DNA of 64,000 nt from positions 76,635,120 to 76,699,119 of the forward strand of contig CM056583.1 in the NCBI GenBank assembly GCA_029721435.1. Reading direction: 5' to 3'. Below are positions 38,201-50,200 of this stretch, in pieces. Numbering within the stretch: position 1 is the first letter of the stretch; the number at the start of each line of letters is the position of its first letter. A model generated the notes under the pieces. That model did not search any database. It was not told the origin of the DNA and saw nothing but the letters and a program-made list of their open reading frames with translations. Origin of the DNA: Gymnothorax reevesii (Eukaryota > Chordata > Actinopteri > Anguilliformes > Muraenidae). A program made the translations under genes and the position numbers.

Positions 38201-41200
38201 CTTGCTCAAAATGAGGTCCCGAGGCCATATACCAAGATTTGATACATCCAAGTATTGCAGAGATAAGATCGCATTCCCTATTTGGCAGCTTTGCCACCAA
38301 TTTCAATTAGCTGTGACAAGAAAACTTTTTTTTTTTTCATAAATTTGGCATCTCCAATCCCACCCGAATCTGGAATGCCCAATTGGTGAACTATGCTCGT
38401 ATGCGACCCCTTGCTGCCAACTCAGGATAGTGAAGACAGCTTACGACTCTCCTCCGAAGCACGTGCCCGTCAGCCACTGATTCTTATACACTCATTGGTT
38501 GAATCCTCATAAGTTCAGAACGAGGGCGGAGGATACCCGGACATGAAAAAACCCAGAGTCCTCCTGACGAGCGCCCGTCTGGCCAGCAGGAGGCGCTGGA
38601 GCAACGAACAAAGCTACTATTGTATCCCCAAATCCGGCAGTCCCTTCCCAATTTGGAACCCTGTAGCGCGATGGCCAATTGTGCGCTACTCTGAAAAAGC
38701 TGCCGACCCCTGCCAGTGGGTACGCCGGGGCTCGAACCCGCGACGCGATAGTCACCTCTGCACTGCAGCGCAGTGCCTTAACTGAGTGAGCTATCCGGCA
38801 GCTAAGAAAACTCTTTTTAAAAAGTTCAAAAGGTATGTGCATAAATGTGGCTCCAACTTCGACCAGCTGGAACCACTCGAGTGCTCGAGGTGCTGTCAAG
38901 AAACTTGGGCTGCTCTCAAGACTGACAACTATACTAGGGTTACATACTGATTTTGTCAAACGGTAGAACCAAATCAGGATTTACTGCTGGAATACTATGC
39001 AGTTTTAAATGCAGCCTTGGTGAAAAGAACCAGGAGACGGTCCCCAATCAGTGCACCAAACTTTTTTAGCGAACAGTTCCAGGAGCTGATAGACCCAATA
39101 ACCAGAAGAGGAAATTTAAAGAAGGCAAAGACTCTTTCTGACTCTGAGCAGCTCTGTTGCCGCACCCCCAATTTCTCATTTCCCTGCAGGTTTAGGGAAG
39201 CAATTAGCAGAGGTTAGTCGTCAGGCATAAGCATCCATCCAGCTTTTCTGTTAAAAATGTGTGTAAACTTAAGATGGGCAAGACCAGGCAAAACACGCAT
39301 GAAGCTTAAACCACTTCAAGTTCAATATTTCTCAACAAATTCCACACATGGAGGCACCTCATTGTGTAGATGTGCATTTTCAAACTTCACTCCCTCCTCC
39401 TGTACGTCTGTCTGTCCCCCCGCCGCGTTTTATTTCCCGGCCAGATATCAGCCATCGCATTCTTTTCCAGGCCAGAGCTACTAAATCGTTTGATATTTCT
39501 CATTGAAATTTCACGTGTGGATTCACCTTATTGTGTAAATGTGCCTTTTCATACTTTGGCCCGTCCTCTTGTCTGTCAGTCCATCCTTCCACTGCAATTT
39601 GTTTCTAAGCCAGATTTCAGCCATTCTGTTCTTTTCTGGGCCAGATCTTCTAAACTAGTAAATCCTCCCCAAGATTGAGTACATGGCGATATCTTTTTAT
39701 GTAGAAGTGCCTGTTCTTACTTCCCTCCCTCCTCTGGTCCGTCTGTTCATCCCTCCATCACGTTTGGATTCCAGGCCAGATATCAGCCATCCCATTCTTT
39801 TCCGGTCTAGAATTCCTGTTCAATATTTTTCAACGACATTTGATATGACTACATCGTATTGTGTATATGCTTTGTCATGCTATCGCCCATTCAACTGCCT
39901 GTCTGTCTGTCCATCCCTCCACCGTGTTTTGTTTCTAGCTCAAGTATTGGCCATCCTGTGGCGGGGATCTGAGAATTTTGTGCGTGTTATAATTGAGTCA
40001 AGCCAGTTTTGATGCTTGTACGAAGAGACCAAAGTGAAGTAAAGTGCTGCATTCTGTGGGAACTGAATCTTCCCACAACATTTGATGGCTTGGCGAAATA
40101 CTCTCAAGGGACCAGTTCTCTCAGCTTAGAATAAAATTTCAAACTAGTCAGCAGATGTTTGGCATCAACCCACATATACCTTTTCATTGCATTCACCAAT
40201 GCAAAGCAATTGGTAATTTCAAGTCAAGTCAAGGTATGCCTGGACGCATCGAGGCAGTTCCATACTGGGCCTATAATTGTCAAAGTTTACAGCACACTGC
40301 ACTTTGGTGTTGTTATGGATGTGAGCGATAATATATTACAATAGTAGAAATTTAACAAGTACAGGAAGGTACACTGTACAATGATATGATTGGTAGAATT
40401 AACTGATGACATCATAGAACAGAATTTGATCAGTGTATTACTTTCCAGACATTAAATATTGGCAGTTTTTTTCTTTATGACGTCACTCTTAATGAGAGAG
40501 GTACACATTTCATTAAAAACAAATACACATACACAGTTTTTGAAGGTCAAGTACACCAGCCATAAGAGCATAGAGTAAATCCTTACGGAAGAAAACCACA
40601 CAAACTAAATCTTCTCATTTTATGCACTGTCAGACAGCACCAAAAAAGGGGCGACTTCCTTGACAGAACTTTCAAGATAAAATCAGTTAAAAAAAGAAAA
40701 AAAAAAAAAACCAGATCTTTATTTGTCAATAATGATCTCTTGAATAGTTCTCTTGCTAAAAAGATAAGCCATTGAAAAAATATCTTCACCCATAACAGCT
40801 GCATTGAAAGTACCACTTATATGCCTAGCCTCCAACACAGCTGCAAAACTACAAACCAGTTTGTTTCCTACTGTCTTACAACCTTGGAGTTTTCACGAGA
40901 CTCAGTGATTGAAACAACAGCTAGAGGTTACCTGCAACCTATGTGTCTTTAGAATTTTTTTCTTGAGGGAAGAAATATATTGTGGAACCCCGCAGGAAAA
41001 ACCGGGCTTTTATATTTTCATTCGGTGAATGCAGCAGTAGAACCTTCCAGGGAAGCTTTTTTTGGTAACTAAAATCAGCAGGTGTTCTGACAGCAGGGTC
41101 AGCTTAAAATCAACAGAACTTTTCTCCACAAGGTCGAATGACAGAGAAAGTAATGAGAGACCATTCTGGCCACATAATCGGAGGTGGATGAAGTTACACA

Positions 41201-44200
41201 CTAGCTGCGTCTGTTAAAATAATACTGGATTCCTACTGACCATTTCAAATCAGGATTGCAGCTGTAAATTGTCAAAAGAATTTCAGATATTTCCATGAAA
41301 ATTCCTAGCAGTGTGAGAAAATACTATCTCTGTGCTCCATAACTAAAATAAAAATTCTTTTCCAAAACTGAGGGAAGGGCAAACCAGAAAATGAACCCAC
41401 AGGGTTAATTGTGGTCTTTCCAGTCAACCTGTTTTTCTGAGGTAAGTTTCCCAAAAGGACAGATGCCATCTTACGTCATTGGAACCATTGACTGTATATG
41501 GCTGAATTATGCAAGTTGCTAACATAGCTAGCGATTATGCTTTTGTGAAGCGAAACCCTGAGAGATTAACCCACTCTTAATGCCAATTGTACCTCACATC
41601 ATTTTGGACCAGAGGGTGCACCATTATTTTATAATGATATCAAATTTGCTCAGAATGAGTCTCTCTGCAGCCCTTCGTTCATAAAAATAATCCCTACTGG
41701 CATCTTACAATGGCAGGGATTGTAAAATGTCCAACTATTTTTCCTCTCAACAATGTAAAGACTAGCCTGAATGAAAAGAGGCAGAATCTTTTGCGAAGTC
41801 AGCTCACTGTTACACCACTAATTTGATTTCAGAAATACGTAGACTAGATGAAAACCACAAATTACTCAACTGAAGGACTAAATTCTCTCTGCAGTTGCAG
41901 AAGCACTGAGACATCTGAGTTTCTCAGCTGATGACAAAAAACACCCAGCCAACATTTAGGGGGAAAATTTCTGTTGGACGAACACTTATAAGTAATGGGT
42001 GTGCAGAACGCATCACTGCTAATTACACAAAACAAAGAGTGTAGCACATGCATTCGGTGTTTCTCACTGTTTAGTTTCCTCTGAACATTTTACTCCTTCT
42101 GAGTGTTTTGCTCGATTTTGTGTTCGGTTGATTCGGAATTCCTTTCTCAGTCATGAGATTGGATGGAAATCTGGATCATCTGTCTTAAGCAGTGAGGGGA
42201 CTCACTCTTGATTGGAAATTGAGTGTACTTGTGGTGCATTCAAACTGCTCAATCAGGACATTGCAGTACCCCTACTGTTGGGTTTTTAAGGCACATGTAT
42301 TTGCACTCGTTAGTATATTTTTGGTGCAGCTATTAGTTGTGATCATAAATGTGTTTTATTCATACAGCTGTTAAATAAAGTCTAATCTTTCAAAAGATCA
42401 TGCAAAAAATTCTCTTCACAGTCTGACTGTAGATCGTTTGAGGAATTTGATTTGAGCATAGTTTGAGGGCCTGGCATCAGAAAAACTGTCAGGCCCTCAT
42501 TGCAACACGTTTTGGCTTGTCAAAAAAGTGGCCAAGTGTTGCAGGCTATAATCTATTTATTCATTTTAAACACCCCACATTCCTTCACTGCTTTAAAAAA
42601 ATGTATGGGGGGGGGGGGGGGATATTGCAGACATGATGTGACATTTGCTGATTTTTATATTTGTAGAGGAAACTAATTTTCCTCTTCCTGGTTTGGAACT
42701 AATGTTCATGCTTTCTCATCAGCTGAGATTTTACATTCAGTGTTGCACCAAATGAATCAAACCATCATTATCAATTTTGTAAGTTCTATGTTGTTATGCT
42801 CTCTGAGACATTATTGAAGAGGGGTTAGAGTTTGGCACAAAAATACTTTGAACAATATTTTATTGACAAATTTAATTAGTATACCGAGGATAACATGGCT
42901 GCAAAGCACTCTGCAATGGCATAAAATATGCACATTTCAGACTGTGACCGCATTGTATTAGTCAGTCTCATAGTACAGTCAGAATGGTCACATCACGCAT
43001 GATGACTACATGGAGTCATTGTACAAAAATAGACGGTGGCAGCCAGTTCTCCATGAGACATGCCAGGAGAGATGGAAGTCAGGAATTTCCATGGTAGCTC
43101 AACTACAGCATGGAAAGACTCCATGGTGCTTCTTCTCCTCAGTTACTTGACAATTAACGGTCTGAAGAGTAGGTTTCTTAGAGATAGTGATTTAGAGTCT
43201 GTGTTTAAGAACTCCATTAACTTCAGCAACCGGTTTGTGTTTTATGTCAGCATTGGAATTGCACGTTTATCGATCTTAGACTTTCAGAAGTAAGGCATGC
43301 TTCATTAAGCCTCTCCTGCATAAGAGAGGTGGAAATCAGGCTACTTACAGAACAAATAGGCAGGGTGAAGCCCACTGTGTACAGAACAGTGGAGGTGACT
43401 GTACTGGGATGGAACGGGTACTTGATGCTGTCATCGTTACAGAAAAATCCCCTCTGATAGGGCTTTATTTTGGCAAGATTAAATGCAGCCAAGGGCAAAC
43501 CAGCTGTGGATAAAAACAGGTTATACACATTAGCAATTCTGCTGAACTGTATGCTGTTAGAGGTGGGAACTGTTCAGGAGCTATGACTAAGGTCATAGGT
43601 ATTCTCACACAGCTAATCAGAGGACCTTATTGGATAGTGAATCCAAGATTCACCTTTTTCTCCTGATGTCTGATGTTCCTACAAACATTGTTTAACCACT
43701 TAAACTTGGATAAGCTTGGAATTCAATGTAAAGCCTGTGCATTTTATAGCAACATACTGTATTGCGAAAAGGAAGTGCTTAGTTGCCTTAAAGTGACTAG
43801 ATGTGGCTTAAGTATTTCTGCGACAAGTGTTCAATAAAATTTTACGGCAGTAAGTAGGCCAAATGGTGCTGGATTAAACACAGACAAAAACAGAGTTAAT
43901 GTTGACTGGCCAACACCCAGGATTACAGAGGGTCTTGCACAGCTATGAAAAAAATATATAACCTATCGCTCATTCGGTTCAGGATCTCTTCGTACGCTGA
44001 TTTTCAGTTGAAAACTTCAGCACATATGTGGCACTGCTTCTTGGCACTGACAGCTAATTAAGTTGCATGAAATGCTTGCCGCATCCCACACATTCTATGG
44101 TTCCTTTTCTGATAACATAACAAATTGAATTTGGAAAAAAATGAAGGTCATGATTTGTTGAAATACAGGATAAATTACACCCTGTGGCATACATTAATGT

Positions 44201-47200
44201 GAGAATTCCATGTGGAGTCCTTTCCAATGTGCAAGTGACACAATGAGGGTTCATACACCTTATTAAGCCTTTCAATACCAATAGAACACATAGTGCTGAA
44301 CACTCTTGCATTTAGGCCAGTTCCATATTATAGTCACAAAAAAGACGATATAACTCCAAGTCATATTACTGCATTCAGTATTGAAAGGGTTAACAGTGGC
44401 TCTTCTTACAGCAGGCTGTCACTGACCTGCACATCTTACAATTTGAAAAATAGTATACTTAGCTCCATTAAAAATGCGCGGGTGAGGTATGTGCTGTATT
44501 TGCGGCAAATTGAAGATTTGATTGATTTTTATTACTTTTCCAGTGAGGCACGAGAGGAAATAAAGAAAAGCATGTGGTATTGTAACCCTGACGTGCACCA
44601 CAGGCACCAAGCACTTCAGTAATAACAAACATTGAGCTGTTCGTGATGTGTACAGTGACACTTGACTTGTTCTTTTTGGTGTGGTCAATAGCCTACATAA
44701 ACCCAATAAAAAAAACAAAAAATGCTACTGCATCAAGAAAATGCAACAGCTTGTGACACAGGGGAGAGAAAAAGAGCCTTTGGCATGTTACAGGCAGATC
44801 TCAGTCGCCGAGAGGTGGTGCGTCATTTGCACTGTCACCGTTCAACAATTAGTCGGCTGTCTATCCGAGAATGGAACACAGGCACTGTCACTGACCGACC
44901 CCGCTTAGGGCAGCCACAAGTGACGATGGCGGCTCAAAAACGCCACATCTGGTTACAGCCTGTATGTGACAGATTCCAGAAAGCAACCAAAACTAATCAT
45001 GAGATGAGGGGTCCGAGACGATTGAGGGTGAGCGCAAGTACCGTTTGATGCCGTCAACGTGAGCAAAACATGCATGCGCGCGGCCCCTACAGAAAACCCA
45101 TGTTTTGCCCATCAACAGGAGTAGGAACTCTTCACTTCTGACTGTGGGCACCTGCCCCTGTGTCATTTTTGGCACTTTATTTCCCTGTTTCTGTCTGAGA
45201 ATGGAAAACAGGGACTGTCACTGACCGACCACGGTAAGGGCAGCCATGCGTAAATGGGCAAAACTGGGTTTTCTGTAGGGGCCGTGCGCATGCATGTTTT
45301 GCTCACGTAGACGGCTTCAAACGATACTTTGGGTTGGGTTGATACAGTTTGGGTTGCTGTCCGGAATCTGTCACATACAGGCTGTAACCAGATGTGGCGC
45401 TCTTGAGCCGCCATCGTCACTCGTGGCTGCCCAAAGCGGGGTCGGTCAGTGACAGTGCCTGTGTTCCATTCTCGGATAGACAGCCAACTGATTGCTGAAT
45501 CTCGGCGGCTGAAATCTGCCCGTAACATGCCAAAATATCTTTTTCTCTCTCCTGTGTCACAAGCTGTTGCACTTTCTTGATGCAGTAGCATTTTTTGTTT
45601 TTTTTTTTTGTTGGCTTTATGTAGGCTATTGACCATACCAAAAAGAACAAGTCAAGTCTCTCTGTTCACATCACGAACAGCTCAATGTTTGTTATTACTG
45701 AAGTGCTTGGCGCGTGCGGGTGGTGCGCATCAGGATTACAATACCACACACTTTTCTTTATTTCCTCCCGTGCCTCACTGGAAAAGAAATAAAAATCAAT
45801 CGATTCTTCAATTTGCCGCAAATACAGTACATACCTCACCCGTGCGTTTTTAATGGAGCTAAGTATACATTAGTACATCAGCCAATGACAGTGGGCACAG
45901 TTAAAAAAAATTCCTACTAAAAAACAAAAAAAAACACCATGGTACTGTTGGCATTGTTAAAAGTCATGATCATGAAGCAATCAGCTGTACATTACAGTAC
46001 CACAAACTGTTTAATAGCAGTCAAAACATCTGAAAAGTTTTTAATAAGCAACAAATTATTACTAAGTTCATTTTAAGTATCAGCTTTGATACCAGATCAA
46101 TACACATAGCAAATGCTCAAGCTAACTATATAAAAGTGATCAAATTGTCATGAACAGCTGGCCGTTATCCAAAAAGTATTGAGAAAATAATAAAGGTCTG
46201 TGTTCTGTAGACTAAAACCGAAACGGTTCACGCTCAAAATTTGTACTTCCAAAATTCCATCAAAAAATTAATGCATTTTAATGTTTCAAATACAAAACTG
46301 ATATTCTGCACAAATATTATAAGCAGCAAGCACACAAATACACAAACAGTACAATATGCACAAGGGTCATTCCATATGAAATCAACCAATTTTTGGATAA
46401 GTTCCATGGGCACAGTCATGGATTTTCTTCAAACTTTAACAGAGTGTTGATTTGCGTGGAAAATGAAAAAAATACCAAGTTTTAGCTCAATCAGCCCGCT
46501 GGTTTAGATTTTCTGGGGGGTCAAAAAGAAGTGGGTGTGGCACCCCAGTTGGTGAAATTGGAATTTTTTTTTACAGGCTGTAATTTTGGAAGCAATAAAG
46601 CTGACCCCATGTTTTTTTCAGGATTTGTTTTCTAGGCGCTGTACTGCCCTTTGTTGAAAATCAAAGTAGTTTTAACCCTTTTATTGTGGTTTTACAGGCT
46701 CTCAAAAATGCTACTTTTATAAACTGAAAACAGAGGACCATTTTTACACCCATCTGATGACATATGTGGATTAGAGTGAATATCAGCAATTACTAATGGT
46801 CCAAAGCTTTCTATAGCTACTAGTTAATATCCTGTAGCATTTATAGTTCTTTGGTAATACTGACCCTTATTTTAGTTACCTATAAGGGGTCACCTTATTT
46901 CGACCCATTATTTCAGGATGTGGGTATCCTTCAATTTTAATGAAACCTTGGAAAGCTCTTCATTTGCACTGCCACCAAAATAAATTTGATTATGGAACTA
47001 GCATACCTTCGTTAAAAAAAATATTGAGTCATTTTCTTCAATTTTGTCCTAAAATCATCCCCCTTGTAGGGATCATTCCCACTTCTCAACATTTTCACAA
47101 GTGGAGAAACAGTACATTTTTTTCAGATCCTCCTCCCCCCAAAAATGTAATGTAAAATTATTCAGTTTTATGTCAATATTTCCTCTTTTTTTAAATGGAA

Positions 47201-50200
47201 GAAGTGTACACAGATAACCCCACGCCCATCCCTGTGATGTTGAAAATTGTGAATGGACCCTTGAGCTGCTTTCCTTCTTAACAGTGCCTCACTAGAGTAA
47301 CTGATTTCTAAACCACTTGGTGAAGAGTGGACTGCCTTTCAGATCCTGCAGTACTTGGTGCAGAGATGATCAAAAAATGGTTCAGGGGAACATTTTTTGA
47401 CCCCCACCCCCCAGAAAATCAAAACCAGAGAGCCGATTGAGCTGAAACTCAGTATGTTTTCATCTGGCACCCAAAGCAAAATTCTATCAAAGTTTGAAGA
47501 TAAAATCTACGAATGTGCCCATGGGAGCCCTGGTTAACTTCATGTGGAATGACCCACAACTTTTTTGAAAAATAATTTTTGAGCCCAAAATATTTCAGTT
47601 GTCATCGCTTCACTGCTTTAGACACACACCAAATGAAGCAACTGTATAGTGTATAGTGATTCCTGATGCAAAATTTAACACATGAGGTGATGCGTCAGGA
47701 GGCCTTATCATCTATAACCCTGGTCCTCAAATCACACCCTACGAGGTCTGAGGACTGCTGGTTTTCCAACCCCCCCCCCACCCCCCCTTTACCTAGGAGT
47801 CAGGTGTTAACACAGTCTGGCCAATCAGAGGCACTAACTGTTCATTTACTTGCCTGGGATAACAGAAAACCTGGGCTGGATTTGGATTTGAGGTCCAGAT
47901 TTGAGGATCCCTGATATGATTACAGATCCTGGCCATAAAGACCATGTTTACCTGCATACATGTCCAACAGGTGTCTCTCTTGGGACTATATTTTGGCTTT
48001 GCCTTGAGTATATTTCTGTACTTTGGACCCTGAACTTTCCAACTGTGTTTGAAAGGCATGGGTGCTTACGGATGAGTGTGTGCCAAAGGTCAAATCCTGA
48101 TACTGGCAAAATTTAACTAAGTCTATTTTCTGGTGTGACAAATATTGTCCATATCCTATTTCCAGTGTTCAGACCACATCTGTCGTATGGGAGACATACA
48201 GTACAGTAGCGGCCTCTTTTGATAAACATGTTAGAAGTAATTTATGGTTAAGAAACTGAAACAAGACTCTGGTTCTTTGATGAGATGAAGAATAACTGTC
48301 TTTCTTTCCCCTCTGAGCCACGTTTATACTCATCTCGGCCTTATAAAAAAAAAACAAAAATGAAAATTTTGACTGTTTGAGTATATGGTCTCTGATATCA
48401 TAACGAAAGAATAGGTCTGTTGTGTGATAAATGTTGTGTGTAACCATGTTACAAGACAACCAAGAAATGACATGCAATTACAAGTTAATTATACCCCGTG
48501 CTAAGATCAGTCTTACTACAATGTCACTTAAATTCCCACCACCGTCAAACTGAAAAGTGGAGTCGGTTTTCTCGTGAAAGGTTGCCTGGTTCGTATGTAT
48601 GCCGATGCCGAGACATGAATTGGTGGATCCGGGGTAAATAAAATGATGATCACATTGCACGAGCGCATGGCATCAATGTACATACCAGGGCAAAAAATGA
48701 TAAAATAGGCCAAGCCCAAAATGGCAAAATGTGAGGCTTAACCTTCCTCCTACCAAGTGGGGTCCATCTAGACCCCGCACCGATATATTTGTTGGTCATT
48801 TTAAAAATATGTGACATACTGCCTCACCGTTTCATGAATCTGTCAAGAATTTATGTCTTAATAAAAACACTAAAGAACCGAAAGATCAGATTTTTGCGTT
48901 GTAAAGGTATAATTAATTAAACTTATCTGTCTTTTATTTTATAATTGAATTGCGCAATGAAAGAACACTTCTTTTTGGTTGTTTCAGATTCATAATGGCC
49001 AACAGACAAAAGCAAGCTAGATACACAGCAGCAGAGGCCTTAAGGCAGATTCTGAACACAAACAATGAAACTTATTATACTATTACTTTTTTGTTTTAAA
49101 TTCTGTAAGAAAAGACAGAAGTTGTAATGCAGAATATTTTACACCTGCGTGAGCTGGAAAAATCATGCAGAGACTTATCAATTTGACTGATTCATGTAAA
49201 TTCCATCAGCGATATGTGCAACCATGTGAGATCGGATTCTCAGGTTTTGCCATAAAATCGACTGAACACGCGTTCACAGTATTCATTTAGCTCATTTACT
49301 ACGAGGGACGTCAATAGGATATGCAGGTGTGTGTAAATTCATAACCTCTCAACAACCAAGATATTTTGAAAGGTTGCCGGGATGACATTCTGATTTATAC
49401 TTTCGGTCACTTAACTTACCACAGCAAGTAGTATTTGAGCAATGAAACTCCGCGCACAAACACCCATAAACCCAACGCGCAACCGTGACCGCTGTGAAGG
49501 CTTTCGTTACACAATTACCTTCTCTAAGTGGACAAATGTCGGAGGTGTGCTGATCTGCAGAAGAATAAATGCAGTGTGCATGAAATCCAAGACCGCGCTG
49601 GCAAAAATGAGGTGTGGCGAACTAAATATTAGGCCAAACATTGTAGCATGAGGCAACGCTAGTCGTTATTCATATGGGTCCTAATGTGAAGTCATGTGAG
49701 GTTACCCAAATCGAGCAAGGTCGTGTTATGGGTGACACACTGAGGAATGAGCTTATAGTTTGGCCGTGTCGACAATAATGCATGTGTGGGGAAGGTGATT
49801 CAGGTTGATCAAATGTTCGATAATCTATCAGGTCGACTGTAATCTTCAACGACATGAAAATCACAGGAAGTCGTTATTATTTCAATATGGCCTAAATTAC
49901 TCGAGAATAAAAAAGGGACAAGAGACATGGCACTGAGCCATTGAAGAGGATCTTTGAAGCGGGTTAGAAGATCGTGATTTCAGATAAAAAAATAGCCTAC
50001 CGGAAAAAAGAAAACAATGTACATATGCCAACAGCCAAGCTATACTCAACGGGCACAGTCTGTTCACAAACAAAACATTTCCTGCGCTAGTGACTTCACT
50101 TGGAGGAGCCTGCACGCACACTTCACACGATAACGTTTGATAGTTGGGTTGAAAGGCACGCGATCCCATTTTCATGCAAAATAATTGCGTAACACCCTCA

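Larger units (their letters stand above)
37336..43348 (-). other. plpp1: Intron between the alternative exons 2b and 2a
   Basis: The two alternative exons are 6 kb apart, too far for simple splice-site crowding to explain their exclusivity. The interval contains a SINE at 38327-38803, a tandem repeat at 39310-39975 and a 15-G run at 42607-42621. No further exon was recognised. Confidence 0.85.

Noticed and set aside
38720..38803. Possible tRNA gene on the minus strand (A and B boxes)
   Set aside because: The boxes belong to the head of a SINE with an A-rich tail and target duplications; no clean cloverleaf was derived.
38507..38959. 150-codon minus-strand open frame
   Set aside because: It lies mostly inside the tRNA-derived SINE with defined target duplications; no protein domain.
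39310..39975. CRISPR-like array
   Set aside because: The units are ~167 bp, diverged, with no short identical repeat plus unique spacer pattern; the genome is eukaryotic.
39257..40012. Consecutive plus-strand open frames of 75-109 codons
   Set aside because: They run through the ~167-bp tandem repeat; openness is due to repeated composition, and splice or domain signals are absent.
48169..48477. 102-codon minus-strand open frame in plpp1 intron 1
   Set aside because: No homology recognised and no matching splice phases with plpp1 exons.
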